Of a stretch of 15,407 nucleotides of DNA, positions 1 through 5,539 are shown piece after piece. The DNA comes from GCA-965745 sp046704525. Its GTDB lineage: Archaea; Thermoplasmatota; Thermoplasmata; Thermoplasmatales; Thermoplasmataceae. Positions within the stretch are counted from its first letter, which is position 1. Every line of letters starts with the position of its first letter. The notes under the pieces were generated by a model. It saw only the letters and a program-made list of their open reading frames with translations, ran no database searches and was not told the origin of the DNA. Made by a program: the position numbers and the translations under genes. The stretch is from assembly GCA_046704525.1 (NCBI GenBank), contig JBJKRS010000067.1, positions 1 through 15,407 of the forward strand, given 5' to 3'.

Positions 1-263
1 AATTCAAGGGCATTGATTCTGAATTGATCAGGGACGTGCGCGGAAAAGGATTCATGGTGGGCATAGAACTTCAGGAGAATGGCAAGCCTATGAATGCGGA
101 GAGAGTCACAAGGATAAAGCATGAGATGCTCTCCAAGGGCTTGATTATGCATACCTGCGGGCATTACTCGAATGTTTTCAGGTATATGGGTGCTCTAAAC
201 ATTCCTGAGGAGTTGAATGAAAAGGGCATGGACATTTTCAGAGAGGTAATAAAGGCGCAGTAG
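1..263 (+). CDS. Class III (PLP-dependent) aminotransferase, C-terminal fragment
   Basis: This is the 3' end of a gene entering from the left edge; the frame opens at position 3 and the last 86 residues are visible, ending in TAG. The stretch RGKGFMVGIEL matches the conserved start of the small C-terminal domain of class III aminotransferases (4-aminobutyrate, acetylornithine and related enzymes). The usual 'R-PPL-I' substrate-domain segment appears here as FRYMGALNI, so the canonical double proline is missing. The PLP lysine and the large domain lie outside the window. Family knowledge says such enzymes move an amino group from an omega-amino acid to 2-oxoglutarate or pyruvate; the substrate cannot be read from this fragment. 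The gene converges on the PhzF-like gene with a 10-base gap. Confidence 0.85.
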   Translation, partial: FKGIDSELIRDVRGKGFMVGIELQENGKPMNAERVTRIKHEMLSKGLIMHTCGHYSNVFRYMGALNIPEELNEKGMDIFREVIKAQ

Positions 264-273
264 CCTTGTGTTT

Positions 274-1152
274 TCAGAGATCTATCTTGCCGTAACCGGC
301 CATGAAGCAATGGCCCCCAACTCTTATTTCTTCCGGGGCTTGATCTGTAAGAGACCCTGCAACATATATTCTGCTGGGCCTACCCATTTCCAGGCCCTGT
401 TCAATGAAATACCTTCTTTCCGGCTCCATTATGCCATGCTTCAGCATCCATGCCGCAGCGGGACCTGCTGCTGAACCGGTCGCAGGATCCTCACCACCGT
501 AGAATATCATTCTGGCATGAAGAATAGCCTCAGAGTCTACAGTATCAGTGCTTACTGCATACATGAATTTGGCATCTGTCTTCCCAAGGTAATCTTCCAT
601 CATTGCAAAATTCGGCTTGACTGACTGCAATTCCTCGAGCGACCTGAATGGGACAATCACGAAGGGGTTCCCGGTCGACACTGTCTGTATGGGAAAATCA
701 TGCTCGAAGGAATCGATCGGCACGCCGTAGATCCTAGACAGATCCTCAGCATTGTGGACGCGCCCGAAAACAGGTTCCTTCTGCACCATTTCCCCGAATT
801 CCCTGTCTCCGTCATCGGTGAAATGCACGGGAATGTCTCCAACCTTTTCCCTCAGTACCACGTCCTTTGCACCAGTTGCATTTTTCAGGTAGAAGGCAGT
901 TCCTAGCGTGGGATGACCGGCAAAAGGCAGTTCTTCTGAAATGGTGAATATTCTTGTCAGATATGCATTCCTGTCCCGTGTTTTTTCCATTCCAGTTATG
1001 AAAGTGCTTTCTGAGAAATTCATTTCGTTTGCAACTCTCTGCATTGTCTTTGTATCAATGCTTCCGGCATCGGGAAATACCGCCAGCTGGTTGCCTTCCA
1101 TCCTGGCCTCTGCAAAGACGTCAACCAGGTTGAACTCAAGTGATGTCACCAT
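274..1152 (-). CDS. PhzF-family isomerase/epimerase-like protein
   Basis: The 292-residue protein has the full length of the PhzF family (two-lobed diaminopimelate-epimerase fold). It begins with the typical strand LVDVFAEARMEGNQLAVF (residues 9-26). It carries NFSEST with Glu48, the position of the general acid/base in PhzF, then ELPFAGHPTLG (74-84) and the second-lobe signature GEDPATGSAAGPAA (220-233). PhzF itself isomerises dihydro-3-hydroxyanthranilate in phenazine synthesis; most archaeal homologues have no known substrate and no phenazine genes are visible here. It is divergent from the GNAT gene starting at 1220, with 67 bases between the starts and one AT-rich box that could serve both. 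The start is an ATG 21 bases from the centre of that box. Confidence 0.88.
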   Translation of the reverse strand: MVTSLEFNLVDVFAEARMEGNQLAVFPDAGSIDTKTMQRVANEMNFSESTFITGMEKTRDRNAYLTRIFTISEELPFAGHPTLGTAFYLKNATGAKDVVLREKVGDIPVHFTDDGDREFGEMVQKEPVFGRVHNAEDLSRIYGVPIDSFEHDFPIQTVSTGNPFVIVPFRSLEELQSVKPNFAMMEDYLGKTDAKFMYAVSTDTVDSEAILHARMIFYGGEDPATGSAAGPAAAWMLKHGIMEPERRYFIEQGLEMGRPSRIYVAGSLTDQAPEEIRVGGHCFMAGYGKIDL

Positions 1153-1169
1153 ATACTATGAACAGCGTG

Positions 1170-1176
1170 TAAATAT
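1170..1176. promoter_or_regulatory. TATA-like box shared by phzF-like and GNAT genes
   Basis: TAAATAT on the plus strand reads ATATTTA on the minus strand and is the only good TATA-like element between the two divergent starts at 1152 and 1220. It lies about 21 bases from the minus-strand ATG and predicts a plus-strand start near 1199. Placement is inferred from spacing only. Confidence 0.4.
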
Positions 1177-1191
1177 CGGTTACTCAATTCC

Positions 1192-1207
1192 CTCCCAATA
1201 GTGGGAG
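1192..1207. promoter_or_regulatory. Perfect inverted repeat at predicted TSS of GNAT gene
   Basis: CTCCCA-ATAG-TGGGAG is a perfect 6-bp inverted repeat with a 4-base spacer, ending 12 bases before the ATG at 1220 and straddling the transcription start predicted from the upstream TATA-like box. It may be an operator. If transcription starts further upstream, it would form an RNA hairpin that pairs the GGGAG purine tract. Function is inferred. Confidence 0.35.
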
Positions 1208-1219
1208 TCTGAAGCTGTT

Positions 1220-1672
1220 ATGGACATAACTGTTGGGGAGAACGGCAAGAGAGAACTGCTTATAGAGCACAGGCTGAAGATGTGGAAGGAGATCTACCCG
1301 GACCTTGAGGACATGGTAGAGATGTCAAGGCAGCTCACAGTGGAATGGCTTGACAGAAAGCTTGACTCAGGCGAAATGGTGCCATTTGTTGCGTACGAGG
1401 GCAGGGAAGTTCTGGGAAGCGGATGCTTGCTGATCAAGGAAGATCAGGTAAGGGTCAATAGCAGTTGCATCTCCTACCCATACCTGCTATCAATGTATAC
1501 CGAGCCAAAACATAGAAACAAGGGTGTTGGAACTGCAATTACAGAAAGAGCAATACAATGGTCGAGGGATAACGGTTATGACAGGATCGGCCTCCATGCC
1601 TCACCCTTCGGGAAGGGAATGTATGAGAAACTTGGTTTCAGGGATACAAACGAAATGAGGCTCTGGCTATGA
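1220..1672 (+). CDS. GNAT-family N-acetyltransferase
   Basis: The 150-residue protein has one GNAT domain. Acetyl-CoA binding motif A is RNKGVGTA (residues 99-106, the R/Q-x-x-G-x-G pattern), preceded by a beta strand with LLSMYTEP, and the C-terminal motif B region reads YEKLGF (135-140). These features place it in the acetyltransferase superfamily but do not identify the acceptor. The start is the first ATG after an in-frame stop at 1199. The next gene, another acetyltransferase, starts 20 bases after this stop, so the two are probably co-transcribed. They share little sequence apart from the fold motifs, which argues against a recent tandem duplication. Confidence 0.88.
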   Translation: MDITVGENGKRELLIEHRLKMWKEIYPDLEDMVEMSRQLTVEWLDRKLDSGEMVPFVAYEGREVLGSGCLLIKEDQVRVNSSCISYPYLLSMYTEPKHRNKGVGTAITERAIQWSRDNGYDRIGLHASPFGKGMYEKLGFRDTNEMRLWL

Positions 1673-1692
1673 ACTCTAACTGGGTGAGATAG

Positions 1693-2172
1693 ATGGAATG
1701 CAGGCTCGCAGAAACATCTGACGCTGAGGCAATATGCAGGATTTACAACCAGGGCATACAGGATGGAAATGCAACTTTTGAGACCAGGCCCAGGGAACCC
1801 GAAGAGATCATGAAATGGATAGGTGGAGAGTACCCTGTCATGGTAGTTTACGATGAAGGAGAACTGGCGGGTTTTGCTGCATCTTTTCAGTACAGCCAGA
1901 GGGAGTGTTACAGTGGTGTGGCAGAGTTCTCAGTTTATGTTGACAGGACTCGGAGAAGGTTGGGTGCAGGCAAGGCAGTCATGACCGGCCTCATTGAGGA
2001 GCTAAGGCGAAGGGGTTTCTGGAAACTTGTCTCAAGGGTGTTCCCTGAAAACAGCGGAAGCAGGTCGCTGCTTGGAAAACTGGGATTCAGGGAAGTTGGA
2101 GAGTACAAAAATCATGGCGTTATGAATGGAAGGTTCAGGGACGTAGTTATAGTGAAGTTCCTTATTGCTTGA
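1693..2172 (+). CDS. GNAT acetyltransferase, phosphinothricin/ArsN-like
   Basis: The 159-residue protein resembles the Pat/Bar/ArsN group of GNAT enzymes. The N-terminal helix IYNQGIQDGNATFETRP (residues 18-34) matches the conserved 'IYN...-ATFET-P' segment, AEFSVYVD (77-84) is the core strand, RRLGAGKA (88-95) is acetyl-CoA motif A, and the end KNHGVMNGRFRDVV (139-152) corresponds to the family's 'GxKxGRWxDV' region. Known members acetylate the free amino group of glutamate analogues such as phosphinothricin, methionine sulfoximine or the arsenical arsinothricin. Whether this enzyme does so is inferred from family resemblance only. It is the second gene of a likely two-gene unit; no arsenic genes are seen nearby. 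Confidence 0.85.
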   Translation: MECRLAETSDAEAICRIYNQGIQDGNATFETRPREPEEIMKWIGGEYPVMVVYDEGELAGFAASFQYSQRECYSGVAEFSVYVDRTRRRLGAGKAVMTGLIEELRRRGFWKLVSRVFPENSGSRSLLGKLGFREVGEYKNHGVMNGRFRDVVIVKFLIA

Positions 2173-2175
2173 TGA

Positions 2176-2197
2176 CACGCTGCCCTTGAAGGGCGTG
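2176..2197 (+). terminator. Stem-loop after the acetyltransferase pair
   Basis: CACG and CGTG flank an inner GCCCTT-G-AAGGGC inverted repeat (2182-2194) just after the acetyltransferase stop at 2172. No T-tract follows, so a terminator role is doubtful; RNA 3'-end protection or chance is possible. Confidence 0.25.
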
Positions 2198-2243
2198 AAG
2201 CAGCCTGTCCCGAATCAGACCTCTGTATGATTTGAGATCAGAC

Positions 2244-2249
2244 TTATAA
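2244..2249 (+). promoter_or_regulatory. TATA box of membrane-protein gene (leaderless)
   Basis: TTATAA is centred 25-26 bases before the TTG at 2272, the spacing expected when transcription starts on the start codon. This supports the TTG start, since no in-frame ATG lies between an in-frame stop at 2233 and the first transmembrane segment. Confidence 0.55.
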
Positions 2250-2271
2250 TGAATACCTGCATGCCTACCTG

Positions 2272-2718
2272 TTGGATTCAGTCAGGCTCCTCACGGTCTT
2301 GGCTCTGATGGTCGTGAGTGTTGTAGTGTTTGAGACTCTCGGGTTGCTCATTGCGCTTCCTTTTATAATCGGGACAGTCGTTCTGTTTCTTCTCAGCTTC
2401 ACCAAGCTCGGCGGAGTGAGCGCGACTAGGAAGATCGGAAGGTTCACGTACAACGCCATTAGAGAGGAGGGGTTGAAAAGAATAAGCAGCGGGACCTTCC
2501 ATGTCAAAGAGGAATCCTTCACTGCCTCCGTTGACAAGATAAAGGATGTTCTGTCAGAACAGCATTATTTCCCGGAATTCGGTATTGATGGCCTGTTCCT
2601 GAGCTATAATACAGAGGCTGCAGCAAACCGTGCGCTGGAAGCGGTAAAATCAAGAGGAGTGAAGGCAGATATAATCCTTGACAGGAGAAACTGGCTCGTC
2701 AAGATTGAGTTCGATTGA
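2272..2718 (+). CDS. Small membrane protein with two N-terminal helices, function unknown
   Basis: I do not recognise this 148-residue protein. Residues 5-42 are almost entirely hydrophobic and form two likely membrane helices (about 5-22 and 24-42) with a short FETLG turn. A soluble part of about 100 residues follows, beginning with a basic patch (TRKIGRF) and containing alternating helix and strand segments that end in RRNWLVKIEFD. The shape suggests a membrane hairpin with a cytosolic domain. TTG is chosen as start because a TATA box is centred about 26 bases upstream; an internal ATG at codon 13 would cut the first helix. It stands alone between the acetyltransferase pair and the helicase. 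Confidence 0.7.
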   Translation: MDSVRLLTVLALMVVSVVVFETLGLLIALPFIIGTVVLFLLSFTKLGGVSATRKIGRFTYNAIREEGLKRISSGTFHVKEESFTASVDKIKDVLSEQHYFPEFGIDGLFLSYNTEAAANRALEAVKSRGVKADIILDRRNWLVKIEFD

Positions 2719-2772
2719 CTGCCGGAATGTCACTCAAAGCGTCAAAGAAAAGAAATTCTGGAAATAAGTGCC

Positions 2773-2791
2773 CCGGTGATCCGGCTTTCCT
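2773..2791 (+). terminator. Weak hairpin with short pyrimidine tract
   Basis: CCGG-TGAT-CCGG followed by CTTTCCT lies 55 bases after the membrane-protein stop and upstream of the helicase promoter. The stem is only 4 bp, so this is a tentative terminator. I see no gene in 2719-2858. Confidence 0.2.
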
Positions 2792-2822
2792 CGCTCAAAT
2801 CTCTCTGCACATCGTACAATCC

Positions 2823-2829
2823 TTTAATA
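2823..2829 (+). promoter_or_regulatory. TATA-like box for helicase leader
   Basis: TTTAATA predicts a transcription start near 2852, some 54 bases before the helicase ATG and about 7 bases before the leader-ORF ATG at 2859. Confidence 0.45.
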
Positions 2830-2858
2830 CCATATTTCAATCTCCATACACAAAACAA

Positions 2859-2909
2859 ATGCAGAAAACAGTAAACACTGATTTTTTGGGCACAAGAGTG
2901 TTAAGATGA
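2859..2909 (+). CDS. Putative 16-codon leader ORF of the helicase gene
   Basis: The reading frame MQKTVNTDFLGTRVLR starts about 7 bases after the predicted transcription start and ends in a TGA that overlaps the helicase ATG in the tetranucleotide ATGA (2906-2909). The helicase start has no clear Shine-Dalgarno sequence, so ribosomes finishing this ORF could re-initiate on the helicase. Inverted repeat halves AACACT (2874-2879) and AGTGTT (2897-2902) lie within it and could fold over the junction. Translation is not proven; the frame may be fortuitous. Confidence 0.35.
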   Translation: MQKTVNTDFLGTRVLR

Positions 2910-4156
2910 CTAATTTCGAAGATTTAGACTTGAAGCAGGAATTACTAAGGGCACTTAGATCAATGGAATTTTTTGAGCCAACGGAAGTGCAGAGCAAGAC
3001 CATTCCACTTGCCCTTGATGGCAAGAATGTGATTGTCAGGTCAAAGACCGGCTCGGGAAAGACCGGAGCCTTCTTGATTCCGATAATACAGAGGCTGACC
3101 CGTGACGATGTCCAGTCAGCCCTCGTAATAGCACCGACAAGGGAACTCGCCATGCAAGTTCACAAGGTTGCGGTCTCCATGGTAAGAGGCACGGGGCTTT
3201 CCGCCACCGTTGTCTATGGAGGAGCATCAATAGAGAACCAGATAAGGAATATCAAGCAGGGAACAAATATCGTAATCGGGACGCCAGGAAGGATCATGGA
3301 TCTCATGGAAAGGAGGGAACTCGTTTTCAAGAACCTGAAATACCTCGTTCTTGACGAAGCTGACATAATGCTGGATATGGGATTTATAGAAGACATAGAG
3401 TTTATTATCTCTAGGCTCCCAAGGGAAAAGCAGATGATGCTTTTCTCTGCAACAATTCCCGAACCGATCGAGAGGCTCGCCAGGAAGTACATGAAAAATG
3501 CATCCAAGGTGAGTATTGGCAAGGAAGAAGAGCCGACAGTTGAAACTATCTTCCACAGCTACGCAGTTTCTGGAGAGTACTCGAAGATTGCCACTCTACT
3601 GGCATACATCACTGAATACAACCCAACGAAGGCGATTATATTCTCACATACCAAGAGGGGCGCAGATATCCTGTATGATGTCCTCATGCAGCATGGCTTC
3701 GATTCACAGGTTATACACGGAGACCTTACCCAGGCACAGAGGGAGCGCTCACTCTCCGGGTTCAGGGAGACAGCCAGGTTCCTTATAGCCACAAATGTGG
3801 CAGCGAGGGGCCTTGACATCACTGACGTCTCGGACGTCATAAACTTCGACGTGCCTGAGGACCCGTATGTCTACATACACCGTGTTGGCAGATCAGCCAG
3901 AATGGGAGCGACCGGGAACGCCATGACCATAATTCATGACAGCGAAAACAGCCTCATCAGGGATATAGAGAACACTGCGAACATCAGGATGAGCAAGGTC
4001 GAGCTCAACAGGGAACCTTTCAGGGACGTGCAGTTCAATTACACGCACAGGAAATACCAGCAGGAACACCGGCAAACCCAGAACAGGGGCGGATCAGGCG
4101 GCCGCAGTAGGCGCCCGAGCCGCGGCCGGAACAACTATTCCTACGCAAGGCGCTAG
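2906..4156 (+). CDS. DEAD-box ATP-dependent RNA helicase
   Basis: The 416-residue protein has a complete DEAD-box helicase core of two RecA-like domains. Visible motifs: Q-motif glutamine Gln29; motif I SKTGSGKT (46-53); Ia APTRELA (76-82); GTPGR (125-129); II DEAD (150-153); III SAT (181-183); IV AIIFSHTK (243-250); V ATNVAARGLD (295-304); VI HRVGRSAR (325-332), where S-A replaces the common T-G. The last 35 or so residues are a basic Arg/Gly/Ser/Gln-rich tail, typical of unspecific RNA-binding extensions. Such enzymes remodel RNA duplexes or RNP in ribosome assembly and RNA decay. The ATG at 2906 is the only in-frame start after a stop at 2879. The stop codon shares the palindrome CTAG with that of the convergent zinc-ribbon gene. 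Confidence 0.95.
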   Translation: MTNFEDLDLKQELLRALRSMEFFEPTEVQSKTIPLALDGKNVIVRSKTGSGKTGAFLIPIIQRLTRDDVQSALVIAPTRELAMQVHKVAVSMVRGTGLSATVVYGGASIENQIRNIKQGTNIVIGTPGRIMDLMERRELVFKNLKYLVLDEADIMLDMGFIEDIEFIISRLPREKQMMLFSATIPEPIERLARKYMKNASKVSIGKEEEPTVETIFHSYAVSGEYSKIATLLAYITEYNPTKAIIFSHTKRGADILYDVLMQHGFDSQVIHGDLTQAQRERSLSGFRETARFLIATNVAARGLDITDVSDVINFDVPEDPYVYIHRVGRSARMGATGNAMTIIHDSENSLIRDIENTANIRMSKVELNREPFRDVQFNYTHRKYQQEHRQTQNRGGSGGRSRRPSRGRNNYSYARR

Positions 4157-4347
4157 GAAGAATTTTCATTTTCATCCCTTGAGCGCCTTATCTCCTCCTG
4201 AAACCTTGGAGCATCGGAGGAATCCACTTCCAGTATGAAAGGCCCCGAGTAATGGCAGTCCTGGCACGTGTAGATATAGCCCATTATACCCCCAATGAGC
4301 CACGTGACGTGCAGGGAACCACACTTGGGGCACATCTTTACCTGCAT
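4153..4347 (-). CDS. Small zinc-ribbon protein
   Basis: The 64-residue product carries CPKCGS (residues 6-11) and CQDCHY (31-36), a CxxC...CxxC zinc ribbon with a hydrophobic linker, then a strand GPFILEVD and an acidic, charged C-terminal tail. Similar tiny zinc-ribbon proteins are common in Archaea and mostly uncharacterised. I start it at the ATG at 4347 because an AT-rich TATA-like box lies about 34 bases upstream; the frame stays open to 4413, which would add 22 residues unlike a zinc ribbon. The 3' end overlaps the helicase gene by 4 bases, both stops sharing CTAG. Confidence 0.7.
   Translation of the reverse strand: MQVKMCPKCGSLHVTWLIGGIMGYIYTCQDCHYSGPFILEVDSSDAPRFQEEIRRSRDENENSS
4163..4172 (+). 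terminator. Oligo-T stretch after helicase, inside convergent gene
   Basis: Two T4 runs (4163-4166 and 4169-4172) follow the helicase stop within 16 bases, resembling archaeal oligo-T termination. They lie inside the 3' coding end of the zinc-ribbon gene. Confidence 0.35.
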
Positions 4348-4378
4348 AGCAACTACTTTCCAAATTGGCGCAGTGATG

Positions 4379-4385
4379 ATATTTT
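4379..4385 (-). promoter_or_regulatory. TATA-like box for zinc-ribbon gene
   Basis: AAAATAT on the minus strand, inside an A-rich run, predicts a transcript start near 4355, some 8 bases before the ATG at 4347. Confidence 0.35.
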
Positions 4386-4417
4386 TTTGCCCGCTTGCCA
4401 CCATGATCCACATCTTA

Positions 4418-4441
4418 AGCTGGACAGGTATAGTCTAAGCT
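4418..4441. repeat. Imperfect stem-loop in gene-free region
   Basis: AGCTGGAC and GTCTaAGCT can pair over 8 bp with one wobble pair and one bulged A around a 7-base loop. It lies in the 268-base gene-free stretch 4348-4615, on the far side of the zinc-ribbon promoter. No function can be assigned. Confidence 0.25.
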
Positions 4442-4488
4442 CTCAATGTTAACTGAAACAACCTGCCGCTGTCTTGCATTCTCCGCGG

Positions 4489-4498
4489 TAAAAATAAA
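4489..4498 (+). promoter_or_regulatory. Orphan TATA-like box in gene-free region
   Basis: TAAAAATAAA follows a CCGCGG that could act as a BRE-like element and predicts a plus-strand transcript starting near 4520, just before the 4529-4574 hairpin. No ORF follows. It is flanked by the inverted repeat ATTCTC (4478-4483) and GAGAAT (4507-4512). Confidence 0.3.
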
Positions 4499-4519
4499 GG
4501 ATCAGAGAGAATCGGGGAA

Positions 4520-4590
4520 TTATACAATGCTCCTGCACTGCGTACTTGGACTTAAAGCGAGTACATGCGGGAGCGAGCCAGCAGAAGAGT
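4520..4590 (+). ncRNA. Candidate small structured RNA (strand uncertain)
   Basis: A long imperfect hairpin spans 4529-4574. The outer stem GCTCCTGCA/TGCGGGAGC has 9 bp with one G-T pair. An internal loop of CTGC against A follows, then the inner stem GTACTTG/CGAGTAC of 7 bp with one wobble and a 9-base loop. A TATA-like box is placed about 26 bases upstream of position 4520 on the plus strand. The hairpin could instead belong to the 3' part of the xdhC transcript on the minus strand. The 5' and 3' ends given are guesses; only the hairpin is directly seen. Confidence 0.3.
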
Positions 4591-4596
4591 TTTGAA

Positions 4597-4611
4597 GGTC
4601 CGTCGGAGACC
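4597..4611 (-). terminator. Weak hairpin after xdhC-like gene
   Basis: On the minus strand GGTC-tccgacg-GACC begins 4 bases after the xdhC-like stop and is followed by a mixed T-containing stretch. The stem is short and the T-tract poor. Confidence 0.2.
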
Positions 4612-4615
4612 TCAG

Positions 4616-5461
4616 TTACTGGATTATCCCCTTTTCCTTCTTTTGGCCGGGTTCAGATGACCTCGAAACCTTGACCACTTCGGCCATGATGCTGACTGCT
4701 ATCTCCTCTGGAGTGATGGCTGAAATGTCTATGCCTATTGGAGCGTGAAGAGAATCAAGGAAAGCAGGCGATACCTTCTTCTTTTCTAGCGTTTCCTTGT
4801 CAGATTTAACGCGGTTCCTGCTGGCCATCAGGCCAACATATCTGAGGTCTTTCTTGGAGAGGGCTTCCAGGATCGGTATATCCCTAGCCCCTTTTGTAAG
4901 GACTACTACAGAGTCTGATTCATAAATTTCGAAATTTGACAAATCATCCTGGGCATCCTTGATTACTGTGTCCGGCTCGTTGTTCAGAATCGGGGAATGG
5001 TCGAGCAGAACAACCTCATATCCCAGAATCTTGCCCTGCCTTATCAGGGAATCCTGAACATCATCCTTTCCGCCCTGTCCTATGATTACCAGCCTCTGTG
5101 ATGGGTTATACGGTTCTAGAAAGATCTCCATGGAACCCCCGCAGAACGTTTCAACGTGAATCTCATTTTCAGGGACGGTCCTGCTCATGGACTTGAGTGC
5201 GCTTCCTGCGTCTTCCAGATACACCTTTACCATCTTCGGCTTTCCGCTTCGCATGACCTCCTTGGCGTGCGGTATAAGGGAAGATTCGGGGCAAGCGCCT
5301 CCCAGAGTTCCGTATGGAACCTGGTCATCACCTGTTAACACGATTTTGAAGCCAGGCTTACCGAGGGTTGATCCTTCAGTGCTGATTATTGTCGCTACAA
5401 CAAACGGTTTGCGCTTGTCCATGAGTTCGGAGAGTACTTCCGGAAAATCCTGTGATTTCAA
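4616..5461 (-). CDS. xdhC: XdhC/CoxI-family molybdenum-cofactor insertion protein
   Basis: The 281-residue protein has the two domains of XdhC/CoxI. The N-terminal part carries GTLGGACPES (51-60) and FCGGSMEIFLEP (106-117). A Rossmann-like C-terminal domain opens with LVIIGQGGKDD (124-134) and ends with the signature LHAPIGIDISAITPEEIA (about 239-256). XdhC binds molybdenum cofactor, helps sulfurate it and hands it to the large subunit of xanthine-dehydrogenase-type enzymes, which fits the hydroxylase operon nearby. The start is TTG at 5461: a minus-strand TATA box (TTTAATA) is centred 27 bases upstream and no nearer ATG is in frame. It diverges from mocA with 78 bases between the starts. Confidence 0.9.
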   Translation of the reverse strand: MKSQDFPEVLSELMDKRKPFVVATIISTEGSTLGKPGFKIVLTGDDQVPYGTLGGACPESSLIPHAKEVMRSGKPKMVKVYLEDAGSALKSMSRTVPENEIHVETFCGGSMEIFLEPYNPSQRLVIIGQGGKDDVQDSLIRQGKILGYEVVLLDHSPILNNEPDTVIKDAQDDLSNFEIYESDSVVVLTKGARDIPILEALSKKDLRYVGLMASRNRVKSDKETLEKKKVSPAFLDSLHAPIGIDISAITPEEIAVSIMAEVVKVSRSSEPGQKKEKGIIQ

Positions 5462-5484
5462 GGCCTGTAATTATCGAAGAGGCG

Positions 5485-5491
5485 TATTAAA
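5485..5491 (-). promoter_or_regulatory. TATA box of xdhC (leaderless)
   Basis: TTTAATA on the minus strand is centred 27 bases before the TTG at 5461, supporting a leaderless TTG start. Confidence 0.5.
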
Positions 5492-5517
5492 CACTTTTGG
5501 AGTGGCGTACAGTTTAA
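5487..5517. promoter_or_regulatory. Inverted-repeat region between xdhC and mocA promoters
   Basis: TTAAAC (5487-5492) and GTTTAA (5512-5517) form an inverted repeat that overlaps the two divergent TATA boxes. Nested inside is CACT-tttgg-AGTG (5492-5504). A regulator bound here could control both cofactor genes; this is inference. Confidence 0.3.
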
Positions 5518-5518
5518 A
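5513..5518 (+). promoter_or_regulatory. TATA box of mocA (leaderless)
   Basis: TTTAAA is centred about 25 bases before the ATG at 5540, the spacing of a leaderless transcript. Confidence 0.5.
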
Positions 5519-5539
5519 CCGCTGTGGCGATCCGATCCC

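Noticed and set aside
2715..2909. A 64-codon frame upstream of the helicase as a full gene
   Set aside because: The first 48 codons lie upstream of the likely transcription start and look non-coding; only the last 16 codons, starting at 2859, are kept as a possible leader ORF.
4153..4413. Longer 86-residue version of the zinc-ribbon protein
   Set aside because: The extra 22 N-terminal residues cover the TATA-like box and do not resemble a zinc-ribbon extension; the ATG at 4347 fits promoter spacing better.
4372..4455. Possible C/D box RNA (GTGATGA as box C, CTGA as box D)
   Set aside because: The boxes are about 80 bases apart, no C'/D' pair is present and box C overlaps the zinc-ribbon promoter; short boxes like these arise by chance.
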